This document shows, in pieces, positions 53,123 through 62,017 of a stretch of 64,000 nucleotides of DNA. How positions within the stretch are numbered: position 1 is the first letter of the stretch; each line of letters opens with the position of its first letter. Position numbers and translations under genes: made by a program. Origin of the DNA: Cryomorpha sp963836915 (GTDB lineage: Bacteria; Bacteroidota; Bacteroidia; Flavobacteriales_D; Cryomorphaceae); assembly GCA_963836915.1 (NCBI GenBank), contig CAWILH010000002.1:868001-932000 (forward strand), in the 5' to 3' direction. The notes under the pieces were generated by a model. It did not search any database and was not told the origin of the DNA. It was given only the letters and a program-made list of their open reading frames with translations.

Positions 53123-53734
53123 ATGTCATTTAAATTACCAGATTTACCTTATGCATTTGACGCTTTAGAGCCAAACATAGACGCCCGCACCATGGAGATA
53201 CACCATGACAAGCACCACGCTGGGTATACGTCAAAATTAAATGATGCGTTAGAAGGTACGGCACATGCAGATAAGTCGATCCACGAAATTTTAAAGAATC
53301 TTGACTCGGGAAATAAAGCCGTAAGAAATAACGGTGGCGGGTTTTATAACCACAGCCTTTTCTGGGAAGTAATGAGCCCAAATGGGGGTGGCAATCCTTC
53401 TGGAGAATTGGCCGAAGCCATAAAAAATGATTTGGGCGGAATGGATAAGTTGAAAGAGACGTTCAACGAAGCCGCCAAGACGCAGTTCGGCTCAGGATGG
53501 GCTTGGCTCGTGGTGGGTGCCGATAAAAAACTCCACGTTACCAGCACTGCAAATCAAGATAACCCGCTCATGCCCTTTAGCGATGTGAAAGGAACGCCTA
53601 TCTTGGGACTGGACGTCTGGGAGCATGCGTACTACCTGAAGTACCAGAATAAAAGACCCGACTATGTGTCGGCTTTTTGGAATGTGATAAACTGGGACAA
53701 TGTAGCTAAGCGATATGCCGATGCTAAGAAGTAA
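53123..53734 (+). CDS. sodA: Superoxide dismutase (Fe/Mn)
   Basis: A 203-residue cytosolic Fe/Mn-SOD. The metal ligands lie in IHHDKHH, NHSLFWE and LDVWEHAYYLKY. TANQDNPL places the active-site Gln in the position typical of the manganese group, but metal use cannot be read with certainty. It has a TATTTTG -7-like element about 50 bases upstream, and a strong terminator follows. Confidence 0.95.
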   Translation: MSFKLPDLPYAFDALEPNIDARTMEIHHDKHHAGYTSKLNDALEGTAHADKSIHEILKNLDSGNKAVRNNGGGFYNHSLFWEVMSPNGGGNPSGELAEAIKNDLGGMDKLKETFNEAAKTQFGSGWAWLVVGADKKLHVTSTANQDNPLMPFSDVKGTPILGLDVWEHAYYLKYQNKRPDYVSAFWNVINWDNVAKRYADAKK

Positions 53735-53754
53735 ATCCCTATAAAATAAGTTGT

Positions 53755-53787
53755 AAGGCTGCCCCGGTTTGGGCAGCCTTTTTTTAT
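53755..53787 (+). terminator. sod terminator
   Basis: AAGGCTGCCC-CGGTTT-GGGCAGCCTTTTTTT: a 10-bp perfect stem and T run. The T run lies where the -33 element of the smpB promoter would be. Confidence 0.93.
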
Positions 53788-53802
53788 GATCAATAGTAAA
53801 AT

Positions 53803-53810
53803 TAACTTTG
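53803..53810 (+). promoter_or_regulatory. -7 element of smpB
   Basis: TAACTTTG matches TAnnTTTG exactly and ends 4 bases before the ATG at 53815, so the transcript would start at or next to the start codon. Confidence 0.55.
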
Positions 53811-53814
53811 CGCC

Positions 53815-54261
53815 ATGGCAACTGTGAACATCAAGAATAAAAAAGCCGGATTTGAATACGAACTTATTGATAAATATGAAGCCGGGATAAAACTTACCGG
53901 CGGAGAGATAAAATCGGTCAGGGCAAGCAAGGCCAGCATTATGGAAGCGTATTGCTTCTTGAAGAATGGTGAGCTTTGGATCAAGTCTATGCACATCTCA
54001 CCCTATGGGCCTGCCAGCTATAATAATCCGCCCATGACGCGTGATAGGAAGCTGCTGCTGAACAAAAGAGAAATCGAAAAGCTTGAGAAAGAGTTGAAGA
54101 ACAAAGGACTGACCATAATCCCTATTCGTGTTTACATCGCAGAGAGCGGGTATGCCAAAGTGCAGATAAGCCTCGCGCGCGGTAAGAAGATTCACGATAA
54201 GCGAAACGACTTGAAAGACAAGGACGATAAGCGTGCGATGGATCGCGCCATGAAAGTTTAG
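53815..54261 (+). CDS. smpB: SsrA-binding protein
   Basis: Binds tmRNA and brings it to stalled ribosomes for trans-translation. It has 148 residues: the NIKNKKAGFEYEL start, YEAGIKLTGGEIKSVRASKAS, LWIKSMHISPYG, LLLNKREIEKLEK, and the basic C-terminal tail (ARGKKIHDKRNDLKDKDD) that mimics mRNA in the A site. All expected motifs are present. It overlaps the convergent gene by 4 bases. Confidence 0.96.
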   Translation: MATVNIKNKKAGFEYELIDKYEAGIKLTGGEIKSVRASKASIMEAYCFLKNGELWIKSMHISPYGPASYNNPPMTRDRKLLLNKREIEKLEKELKNKGLTIIPIRVYIAESGYAKVQISLARGKKIHDKRNDLKDKDDKRAMDRAMKV

Positions 54262-54818
54262 GTCAATATAGAACGCAGCCTGCTATACTCCCTTTTCGCC
54301 ACCCCATCATACGCTCCGGCGGCCAAAGCTGCATTAAGCGCTCCGGCATCCATATTCTCTGTTTTAAGTACGCCCGCCGCAAGCTCGCTAGAGCCCGAAG
54401 CAGTTTCGAATAATCGCACGTAGGCATTGGCGTATTTCGAAAATCGCTCCATATACTTTTCGTATGCCCGTATCGAATCTTCGGCACGCCCTGACCTATT
54501 GAGTTGATAGCGCAGTAGGGTCTCATCGGCTTGAAAGCTGAGGGTCACAGCATGAAGGCTAGATTCATCGGCTTCCGCAAAAGAAAAATCAAGAGCTGCT
54601 CCATCGTCCCTAATATGAAAGGTGTGGGCCGCAGACTGTAGCTTTTCAAGTTTTCTAATTTGCTTTTTTGCAAGAATGGGCAGAAAAGCGCGTCGCATAA
54701 AATAGGTCGAAACCGCAAAGACAGCATCGTAATAAGCATCTTCTATTTCTTCTTGAGAATGCCCGTCACCATGAAGCCCCAAAATAAGAAACGCCGCCTG
54801 CCTGTCTAACTGGCTCAA
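54258..54818 (-). CDS. Protein of unknown function
   Basis: A 186-residue cytosolic protein, mostly helical (AAFLILGLHGDGHSQEEIEDAYYDAVFAVS in parts, IRAYEKYMERFSKYANAYVRLF) with a short beta section (TLSFQADETLLRYQL). The first 60 residues (SQEEIEDAYY-15-FMRRAFLPILAKKQIRKLEKL) suggest a J-domain-like helical hairpin, but it lacks HPD. Its start overlaps the stop of the T9SS protein gene by 4 bases. Confidence 0.55.
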   Translation of the reverse strand: MSQLDRQAAFLILGLHGDGHSQEEIEDAYYDAVFAVSTYFMRRAFLPILAKKQIRKLEKLQSAAHTFHIRDDGAALDFSFAEADESSLHAVTLSFQADETLLRYQLNRSGRAEDSIRAYEKYMERFSKYANAYVRLFETASGSSELAAGVLKTENMDAGALNAALAAGAYDGVAKREYSRLRSILT

Positions 54819-56512
54819 TACTTCATCATTCTTTTTAGTTGGTGTGCACCATCAAGCGTGATCTGAACAAAGTAAAGTCCCGCTTCGAGCTGCTTTATAG
54901 AAAAACTGGCCTGCGATGCCAAAACTGTGATTTTACCTATCGGGACTTCGCGTCCATTAATATCCAATACCTTCAGTCCTATTTCGCTTGATAGTCCAGT
55001 GCCCGACCATCGAATATTTACCTTGTCCGATGCGGGCATTGGAAAAAGAACTGCGCTATAACCGGCTTCGGTTGAAGCTACCGACAGGGAAGTCTCAAAG
55101 TTATAGGTTGCAAAAAACACATCCGAAAAGCCATTTGCAAGAGCGGGTGTGCCATCCAGATCGAGTAGGATAGATTCGGTAAACGAGCCAGCAATCACCA
55201 AGGTACCTGTGGCCAAATCAAAATGGACATCGCGCAGCGCTTGGTCTCCGCTACCGCCGGCAGTGACGGCATCGATAAAGCTTCCGTCCAAACCATCGTA
55301 AGCTGCAAGAAATATATCCTGCCCGCCAGTAGAGCTGATCTGGGTGGTAAAATCTTCAGGATCGAAGCGCGCCGATTCATCAAAAGAGCCGACTACCATC
55401 ACCGCCGATCCGGCTTCTATAAGCCCTATACCAAAATCGCTCGTGGCATCACTGCGTATGTACTGCGCCCAGACCAGAGATCCATCAGCTGCATCATACC
55501 TTGCAAGGAAAGGATCAGAAAATAGTGGGTTGATCATGAACTCCGCATCGGGCGAAGGATCGAAATCGGCGCTGCCCTGCACCCTTCCCGTAAAGAAAAC
55601 AGCTTCTTCAGATGAAGAGAATAATACTTGGCGAATGCTGTTTCCGTTTTCAAGATTATCAAAATCGTACTCCCAGACCAGATTATTAGAAGCATCGATC
55701 AGGGCGGTATAGAGCGACCGCTGCGGGAACCCATTTACTGTGGCTCCAAATGTGCTGGCTCCAATGGCTATGCGACCATCTGCGGCTACGTCTAGCGCAG
55801 AGATATTATCAGAACCGGTAGATGAAACGATGTAATGAGATAGGTAGGCTCCATCCGCATTGAGCCTGATTACTGCGGCATCGGTGCCGCCGGCAGGGCT
55901 CACATTTACCACACCGCTACCTGGATCTAGATCGCAAGCGCCGCCAAAACGAAAAGCCAAAGCCAAGCTACCATCTGCTGCCACCTGCACATCGGGAGCT
56001 CCATCGAAGAAGATACTTCCGAAGGTCTGCACCCACAGCACTTCTCCATTGCTCGAATACTTTGCGGTAAAGCCATCCTTGCCCCCATTGCTGGTCTTGG
56101 AAAGCGCGGTACCAAAGGGGTTAAAATTGACCGTGTTTGAAAAGCTACCGCTTATGATGATCTCACCGCTAGGGTCTACGACCAATCCGCCGGCGTCCAT
56201 TCCATTATTAAGGCTTATTCTACCTAGGTTGAAGCCCCATAGAAAATCGCCATTAGAAGTGTATTTGGCCAGAAATAAGTCGGGTGAGCCGAGCGGATCG
56301 AGCACGAATTCGGCATCGGTCAGCTCCACATCCATTTCGCCCGAGAAGGTGCCGTACACAATGATATCACCCGAAGCGTCACGCGCCACGGACTGTGCGG
56401 CATCCACTAGGTTACTTCCGTATGTGGCGATGTTGGTATTTTGAAAAACTTGATCTTGGCCGAAGCCAGAACCCGCGCTTGCAAACGCGGCGATAAATAG
56501 AATCCTTTTCAT
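54815..56512 (-). CDS. T9SS-exported SBBP/beta-propeller-like protein
   Basis: A 565-residue protein with signal peptide (LFIAAFASAGSGFG), then six or more repeats of about 45-70 residues with the SBBP-like pattern [F-L-A-K-Y-x-x-x-G-x-x-x-W] (FLAKYTSNGDFLWGF; FTAKYSSNGEVLWVQ; FLARYDAADGSLVWAQ) and DGSLALAFRF or EIIISGSF strands. It ends in a type A sorting domain (LFPMPASDKVNIRWS ... LEAGLYFVQITL). The repeats probably form a beta-propeller on the surface. Co-translated with the gene downstream (ATGA-type overlap). Confidence 0.8.
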   Translation of the reverse strand: MKRILFIAAFASAGSGFGQDQVFQNTNIATYGSNLVDAAQSVARDASGDIIVYGTFSGEMDVELTDAEFVLDPLGSPDLFLAKYTSNGDFLWGFNLGRISLNNGMDAGGLVVDPSGEIIISGSFSNTVNFNPFGTALSKTSNGGKDGFTAKYSSNGEVLWVQTFGSIFFDGAPDVQVAADGSLALAFRFGGACDLDPGSGVVNVSPAGGTDAAVIRLNADGAYLSHYIVSSTGSDNISALDVAADGRIAIGASTFGATVNGFPQRSLYTALIDASNNLVWEYDFDNLENGNSIRQVLFSSSEEAVFFTGRVQGSADFDPSPDAEFMINPLFSDPFLARYDAADGSLVWAQYIRSDATSDFGIGLIEAGSAVMVVGSFDESARFDPEDFTTQISSTGGQDIFLAAYDGLDGSFIDAVTAGGSGDQALRDVHFDLATGTLVIAGSFTESILLDLDGTPALANGFSDVFFATYNFETSLSVASTEAGYSAVLFPMPASDKVNIRWSGTGLSSEIGLKVLDINGREVPIGKITVLASQASFSIKQLEAGLYFVQITLDGAHQLKRMMKY

Positions 56513-56621
56513 AGTTACTTAATGACGAACAAAAAAATTGAGTTCATTATCGGGCAATATACAAAACCGCTATGGCTTATCAATCCCATACCCTGCGTTG
56601 CTTGGTTGCGCTAGGGTATAC

Positions 56622-58421
56622 TCATTTTCTGCCCGGAAAGTTGTCGAGAATAGACTTATCATTTAGCTCTTTGGCCAATCCGTCGATGGTTTCAAAGGGT
56701 ACATTGAACATATCCATGACCAAGAGACCATCGAGTGAATTATTAAATTTTGGGTCTACGTTAAATGCGATGATCTTTGCATTTTGGCCGAGGTATTTTT
56801 TTAATAATGGCGGTAGCCGGAAATTACCAAGTTCTATTTCTTCTATCAGTTTATCGAGTTTCTTCAAATCTTCGCCAGTTATCTTTTTAAGCGCATCGAC
56901 ATCCGTCTCGGCCGTTACAAATTCGGGGATATACTCCATGCGCGGACGTACGAGCTGAGCCAATTCCTTATCGAAATAATACTCCCGTATAAAATTGATA
57001 ATCAAGAATTTGGAGTACTTTGAAAACTCCCCGCTTATACTTACTGGGCCTATCAAATAGCGGTAATCGGGATTTTTCAGGATAAAATACAGAATACCCT
57101 TCCAGAGCAGATAGAGCGGCAAGGGTTTCTGCTGGTAGGACTTCACTACAAACGACCTGCCCAGCTCTACCGACTCTTCGAGCACGGGAAGGAATCCGTT
57201 GCGTAGTTTGAAAAGCGAATACAGGTAGAACCCGCGCTTGCCATAACGCTGTAAGATCTCCTTCCCCATACCTAGCCGATACGCGCCGGCGATACATTCT
57301 TGCTCCATATCCCAGATGAAGAGATGGCGGTAGTACAGGTCAAACTCATCAAGATCAATCGTCTTTCCGGTTCCTTCTCCCACATCGCGAAAGGTGATCT
57401 CACGCAGCCTTCCGATCTCGTAGAGCAGATGGGGTATGGTATCGGCTGCCGCCCAAAAAACTTGAAATTCTTTATTCTCATAAAGCATGGAATCGGCTTT
57501 TTTCAACGCTTCTATTTCCTTCAAGATGGCCTGGTGGTTGAGCTCGGGAGCTATTTCTTTCACCTTTTTCTTGAAGAGTGCCGGCCTAAAGAAGGGCTTC
57601 ACACTTATTGATTTCCCGAGAAGGTAGGATCGCGTGCGAAGGTACCGCCCGTACTCATAAATATCCATAAACTCTTCTTGCTCCTTTACAGGGACGGGCC
57701 TTCCGATGCGGATACTTATTTTATTACCATTTTTGTTGAACAGCTCTGCAGGAAGCTTGGCTTGCTTCAAGAGCGGGTTCACCCAGGTAAGCAGGTGGAA
57801 GAGAATTCGGAATTGACCGGTAAAATTTACAGGGATTACCGGGACTTGAGATGACTTTATCAGCGACAGCGCAGAAAGCTGCCACTCCCGGTCTCTGATA
57901 GCGCGTGGGCGCAAATTATAAGAACTCACCTTGCCGGAAGGAAAAACACAGAGTATACCACCCGCTTCGAGATGCCGCTCCGCATCTGTGGTGCCGCGTG
58001 TAGACATCTCAAAATCAAGATTTTCGCTGTAAGGATCTACCGGTATAAAGTGCGATCGCAATGCATCATCACTTGGCAATCTAAAATTGGCCAATATCTT
58101 GACATCGCTACGGATCGGGATAATCGTTTTGAGCATTAACAAGCCATCTACACCACCCAGTGGATGATTGGCCACTATAATGGCCGCCCCTTCTTTTGGG
58201 ATATGCTTCACATCGAGTTCACTCAGACGCGTCTCAAGCTGCATCTCGGAGATGATACGCTCTGTTATTTCAAGAATGCTCCGGTTATTATGCTCAAGGC
58301 ATATCTTGTGGATTCGGTCTACACTGAGTATCCCCATCAGAAGTTTAGACAATCCCGCTAAGCGAAACTTATCAAATGCATTTGACTTAGGGAATGGATC
58401 CTTAAAGTTCTGGTCATTCAT
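56622..58421 (-). CDS. olsF: Bifunctional acyltransferase, OlsF-like ornithine-lipid synthase
   Basis: The start is set at 58421 (MNDQNFKDPFPKS); the frame extends 20 codons upstream. It has 599 residues in two domains. The N-terminal half is a PlsC-type O-acyltransferase with NHPLGGVDG (His-x4-Asp) and VFPSGKVSS. The C-terminal half is an OlsB-like N-acyltransferase (GNAT/hemolysin type: CIAGAYRLGMGKEILQRYGKRGFYLYSLF; SVELGRSFVV; YLLWKGILYFI; GPVSISGEF). This domain pair is the one described for OlsF of Flavobacterium johnsoniae and Serratia, which makes ornithine lipid in one protein. Acts at the inner membrane. Confidence 0.82.
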   Translation of the reverse strand: MNDQNFKDPFPKSNAFDKFRLAGLSKLLMGILSVDRIHKICLEHNNRSILEITERIISEMQLETRLSELDVKHIPKEGAAIIVANHPLGGVDGLLMLKTIIPIRSDVKILANFRLPSDDALRSHFIPVDPYSENLDFEMSTRGTTDAERHLEAGGILCVFPSGKVSSYNLRPRAIRDREWQLSALSLIKSSQVPVIPVNFTGQFRILFHLLTWVNPLLKQAKLPAELFNKNGNKISIRIGRPVPVKEQEEFMDIYEYGRYLRTRSYLLGKSISVKPFFRPALFKKKVKEIAPELNHQAILKEIEALKKADSMLYENKEFQVFWAAADTIPHLLYEIGRLREITFRDVGEGTGKTIDLDEFDLYYRHLFIWDMEQECIAGAYRLGMGKEILQRYGKRGFYLYSLFKLRNGFLPVLEESVELGRSFVVKSYQQKPLPLYLLWKGILYFILKNPDYRYLIGPVSISGEFSKYSKFLIINFIREYYFDKELAQLVRPRMEYIPEFVTAETDVDALKKITGEDLKKLDKLIEEIELGNFRLPPLLKKYLGQNAKIIAFNVDPKFNNSLDGLLVMDMFNVPFETIDGLAKELNDKSILDNFPGRK

Positions 58422-58525
58422 CGAAGCGAAAATAGCAAAACGAATGGCGTAGCTCATGCCCATACAATGCAAATTTTTCACAATTCAAAACCAATGGCTC
58501 TCCCGCTGCGTTACTTAAAAAAAGA

Positions 58526-59011
58526 ATGGCTCCCATGAAATATTTCTCAATCTTATTGCTCACGCTTTCGCTCAATGCTTGTGCCCAAAACGGTGAACCC
58601 AAATCCGTTTCATCTACCCATTTTGAAGTCGTAAAAACCGATGCCGAGTGGAAGGCGGAGCTCACTCAGGAAGCCTATGATGTGCTTCGGAACAAAGGGA
58701 CAGAACGACCTTTTACCGGTGAACTCCTAGATAATAAAAAAGAAGGAACCTATACCTGCGCTGCCTGCCAGCTGCCCGTTTTTGAGTCGAGCACTAAATT
58801 TAAATCCGGCACCGGCTGGCCTAGTTTCTACGATGTGATCGGCGATACCAATGTGGTAAATTTAAGTGACAATACCTATGGCATGACACGCACCGAAGTA
58901 GTATGCGGCCGCTGTGGCGGACACTTGGGCCATGTATTCAACGATGGTCAAGAGCCCACCGGTTTAAGATATTGCATTAATTCGGTAAGTCTCGGATTTA
59001 AGGAAGAGTAG
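58526..59011 (+). CDS. msrB: Methionine-R-sulfoxide reductase, exported
   Basis: A 161-residue protein that repairs protein methionine-R-sulfoxide. Zinc-site cysteines 78, 81, 127 and 130 (CAAC; CGRC), catalytic Cys150 in LRYCINS, and the SGTGWPSF and GGHLGHVF motifs are all present. A lipoprotein-type signal (KYFSILLLTLSLNAC, lipobox Cys19) exports it, so it acts on envelope proteins. MsrB domains of Bacteroidota are often found in such exported form. Convergent with the CrtA-like gene, overlapping it by 14 bases. Confidence 0.93.
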   Translation: MAPMKYFSILLLTLSLNACAQNGEPKSVSSTHFEVVKTDAEWKAELTQEAYDVLRNKGTERPFTGELLDNKKEGTYTCAACQLPVFESSTKFKSGTGWPSFYDVIGDTNVVNLSDNTYGMTRTEVVCGRCGGHLGHVFNDGQEPTGLRYCINSVSLGFKEE

Positions 59012-59744
59012 ACTCCGAAAGCTTTTCATAACGACGGCCGCAATGAGCAAGCCTTAAAATATGAAATTGAGCAAAAAGCTCTTCTGCAAACCATCCATGC
59101 TCCCGAGCGTCACGCACCGTCTGTCCATGCGCATTGCTTCCATAAGCAGCTTCCATCAGGCTATTGCGGTTTCTCCAAATGCTGAAGGTGGCCTGCATAA
59201 AAAAGGGGTACTCCCCTATTCCGGTTTGATAAAGCGCACTGGGATTTTCATAAATAAATCTGCTCACATCTGGCACCGCCTTCCAGAACTGAAGTAATTT
59301 TGATTTTCGGATGGTAGCCCGCGTGAGTACGGCTACGGAAGTACCTTCTTCGTAATCCCGCACCTTTTCAATAGCGCTTGATTTATTCCACTTGCCGTGC
59401 GCCTTTACCGCTTGCAGTACTGTGGCCACATAAGAGTCTGATTTCGATTTCAGTTCCGTGATATAGGCGTGGCCATCCATAAATTCCAGAGCGCTTTTTT
59501 CACTTTCGAACATCAGTAGAAAGGCATAGCGTCCAAAATCAGGCATCGCACCAAAACCATTGCCGCTCCCGGTGCCCAAAGGCTTAAAGAAAAGCAGTCC
59601 GGCCGCATCAGCAAAAAGGTCTTTGGCACGTCCCAAATCGGTAAAAGCCTTCCACCGATCTCCCGCCCCCTTCAATTCAAACTCCAAGAAGACAGCCGTT
59701 TCGAGCGCTTTCTCTCCTTTTTTTACTTGATGCAGATCTTTCAT
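58998..59744 (-). CDS. CrtA-like spheroidene monooxygenase family protein
   Basis: A 248-residue protein of the spheroidene-monooxygenase (CrtA)-like family: FKPLGTGSGNGFGAMPDFGRYAFLLMFES (in two parts), SVAVLTRATIRKSKLLQFWKAVPDVS, YQTGIGEYPFFMQATFSIW and VRDAREHGWFAEELFAQF. The DAREHGWFAEELFARF-like segment is diagnostic. CrtA enzymes oxygenate acyclic carotenoids; in Bacteroidota the members presumably add keto groups to a related carotenoid. No crt genes are seen next to it. A link with the rhodopsin gene about 29 kb away is possible but unproven. Confidence 0.8.
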   Translation of the reverse strand: MKDLHQVKKGEKALETAVFLEFELKGAGDRWKAFTDLGRAKDLFADAAGLLFFKPLGTGSGNGFGAMPDFGRYAFLLMFESEKSALEFMDGHAYITELKSKSDSYVATVLQAVKAHGKWNKSSAIEKVRDYEEGTSVAVLTRATIRKSKLLQFWKAVPDVSRFIYENPSALYQTGIGEYPFFMQATFSIWRNRNSLMEAAYGSNAHGQTVRDAREHGWFAEELFAQFHILRLAHCGRRYEKLSESTLP

Positions 59745-59815
59745 TCCATTCGCGACAAAGTAAAGAAGGATTTTTGGTTGGAAATGTTTAGCCCAAGGAT
59801 TTTTTTGGGTGGAGT

Positions 59816-60166
59816 GGATGGACGGCGGAAGCCTTCCAGTACAAGGTGCCCAACAGTCCCGGCACTGGGGCTAAATCTGTTGCCTTTCCGGTAAAGTTGA
59901 TGAACATCCGTCAAAAAAACCCCGACATTGCCCTACCCAATACCGTGATTCCAAAAGAACATTTATTCGACAACGTGTTCGGCCCTGCGGGGTACGTGCC
60001 CGACGTGGTAGCTGGCACTACCACGCAGTGGGTTAGCGGGCTGGGCAAAAAGTTCATAGACGGGCGCAGCGAGATGGGCATCGCAGGCATCTTCGAGACG
60101 GGCATGGGCATCTCGGGCAATGACGTGAGCTTTTTTGCCACCATCATGGACGAGTACCGGGCATAG
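59816..60166 (+). pseudogene. Unidentified gene fragment in front of IS66 remnant
   Basis: An open frame from about 59816 that reads WTAEAFQYKVPNSPGTGAKS and continues (NPDIALPNTVIPKEHLFDNV, PAGYVPDVVAGTTTQWVSGL, IFETGMGISGNDVSFFATIM). It looks like coding sequence but I recognise no family. It has no supported start codon and runs in frame, across a TAG (60164-60166), into the IS66 remnant. It is probably a piece of another gene joined by recombination. Confidence 0.35.
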
Positions 60167-60655
60167 AAAGACCATGCGCTGGAAAAAACGCTGCCCATCA
60201 TCAACGGACTGGGTAAGTGGATAGCCAGGAAAAAAATGCACGTATTCCCTAAAAGCACCATGGCAAGGCATTTAACTATGCCGTCAACTCGTGGGACAGC
60301 CTCTTGAACGATCTCTACAATGGAGAACCGCTCATCGACAATAACCTGATCGAACCACGAAGCACTCACGAGTATCCATTAAAAAGAATTAGTCCACAAG
60401 TAAAATACCATCCGGCCCAATGCGCTCGGACGTAAAAACGACCTCTTCGCCGGATCGCATAACGGAACCAAATGATCAGCGATGTTCTACACCTTCACGG
60501 GAACCTTTAAACTCCACGGGGGCGGAGCCGATGGCTTTGCTCACTGAAGTGCTGCACCGTATAGCCGATCACAAGGTCAATAAACTTTACGAGCTCTTTC
60601 CCCAAAACCTTAAGCTGCCTGAGCTCAAGCCATACAAGAATCATCCGAGAGTATA
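60150..60655 (+). pseudogene. IS66 transposase C-terminal remnant
   Basis: IS66-type transposase sequence is spread over several frames: KDHALEKTLPIINGLGKWIA, then after a frameshift GKAFNYAVNSWDSLLNDLYN and GEPLIDNNLIE (the family's IDNN-x-x-E motif), GRKNDLFAGSHNGTK before a TGA (60475-60477), MFYTFTGTFKLHG, and finally VLHRIADHKVNKLYELFP. At least two stops and two frameshifts make it dead. Only the 3' part of the transposase is present. Confidence 0.8.
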
Positions 60656-60674
60656 GGGGTGTAGTTGGTCGGGG

Positions 60675-60776
60675 GCTTACGTCAAAGATTACTTTGTTGT
60701 TTTTTCTGATTTAGAAATTCTTGAAACATTGGACTGTGTAACGGAAGCTGAGAGCGAGTACATATCTGATAAATAG
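60675..60776 (+). pseudogene. Short coding-like remnant
   Basis: In frame: AYVKDYFVVFSDLEILETLD and CVTEAESEYISDK to a TAG at 60774-60776. It has protein-like composition without a start, between the IS66 remnant and the ImmA gene. It may be the end of an older gene. No family is recognised. Confidence 0.25.
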
Positions 60777-60813
60777 TGGTTGGGAAGGCGTAAATTGGCA
60801 TATTCAGAAAGGC

Positions 60814-60842
60814 TTGTCCGATATAAAAAAAACATATATTTG
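60814..60842 (+). promoter_or_regulatory. Promoter of the ImmA-PIN operon
   Basis: TTG at 60814-60816 and TATATTTG (60835-60842, exact match to TAnnTTTG), 18 bases apart. The transcript would start near 60847, about 37 bases before the TTG start codon. Confidence 0.5.
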
Positions 60843-60883
60843 AACTTCTAATTTTTTACACCACCAGCTCTGTCTCGATCCCA

Positions 60884-62017
60884 TTGACCGTAGAACATAA
60901 CATAGAACGTCTAAATCACCTTATGCACCTATACGGGCTTGAGATAGGAGAATTATGTCAACGGATTTCGGGCAAGCTAGCACTTGAAGCTTCAGATATT
61001 TTATCAAAAGATATCAAACTGACCTATTTGAAGCGCATTGATAAAATATTCGGGAAGGGCTTGAGCTATTATCTGAACCCTTCGGCGCCGCTTCAGTCTA
61101 AAGAAAGCAGTGTTTTTTACCGCAAGGCAACGTTCAACGGCGCCCTGAACCTGAGAGACCACCAACTGGTCAATGATTTTGAACAAAAGGCTCATTTGAT
61201 CTCGGCCTACTCCAAGCTCGCCGACTTCGCGCTGGAAAGGAAGATTGGTATTTACTCGATTGCAGACGACCCAAAATTGATTGCTGCTGAGATGTCTCAG
61301 CTACTGAAGCCCCGCTTCTCCAAAGATCTAAAGAAGCATTTACAGAATCTGATCCTGGTTTTGAGTAACCATGGCATTCTGGTTTTTGAATTTGTAGATC
61401 ATCCAAATCTCATAGAAAAAAGCAGTGTGGATGGGTTCTTTCTAAGCCCCAATACTATTGTGATCAAACGCCAGAAGTATTTTCGACGTGAGTTGTTTAC
61501 ATTGGCACATGAGCTTGGACATTATTTGCTGAATAGCGAAGAAATAGAATCCGTAGATGATTATCTGAGTAAAAAATGGGGTTCAAACCAAATTGAAAAA
61601 TGGTGCAATGACTTTGCTTTTTATTTTCTGGGTGGAAAAGCAGTTGAAATTTTAGATGATTTAGATGCTGCCAGTCCTTCAAACGATTACCACCATGATA
61701 CGATTAATCATATATCTGCAAGTACCAATTTAAGTCGATTTGCCATCCTTACCCGTTTATTGTTCATGGGTAAAGTTAACCAGCGCCAATACGGCTTGGT
61801 TAAGAAGGACTTAAATGAGCAAATTGCTGAAAACGACCTAAAGAAAAAGATTGAACTGGAAAAAAAAGGGGGGATACCACGAGGAGCCAAGGCTATCAAT
61901 TCACCGCTGACCACTAGCGTAATGCAAATTGCATATTACAGCGGCGTAGTGGAAGCCCATGATGTAGGTAAGATGCTTAATATCAACCCTGAAAAACTTA
62001 AAAGGCTGCTGGAATGA
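60884..62017 (+). CDS. ImmA/IrrE-family metallopeptidase, antitoxin-type
   Basis: A 377-residue protein. The central peptidase domain has HELGH (His209, Glu210, His213) in LFTLAHELGHYLLNSEE, with a downstream Asn/Asp-rich helix (WCNDFAFYFLGG) that supplies the third zinc ligand region. The N terminus (HLYGLEIGELCQRISGKLAL) looks like an HTH-type segment. The start codon is TTG (60884). These proteins cleave repressors or act as the antitoxin with PIN-like toxins. Its stop overlaps the start of the PIN gene (ATGA). Confidence 0.85.
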   Translation: MTVEHNIERLNHLMHLYGLEIGELCQRISGKLALEASDILSKDIKLTYLKRIDKIFGKGLSYYLNPSAPLQSKESSVFYRKATFNGALNLRDHQLVNDFEQKAHLISAYSKLADFALERKIGIYSIADDPKLIAAEMSQLLKPRFSKDLKKHLQNLILVLSNHGILVFEFVDHPNLIEKSSVDGFFLSPNTIVIKRQKYFRRELFTLAHELGHYLLNSEEIESVDDYLSKKWGSNQIEKWCNDFAFYFLGGKAVEILDDLDAASPSNDYHHDTINHISASTNLSRFAILTRLLFMGKVNQRQYGLVKKDLNEQIAENDLKKKIELEKKGGIPRGAKAINSPLTTSVMQIAYYSGVVEAHDVGKMLNINPEKLKRLLE

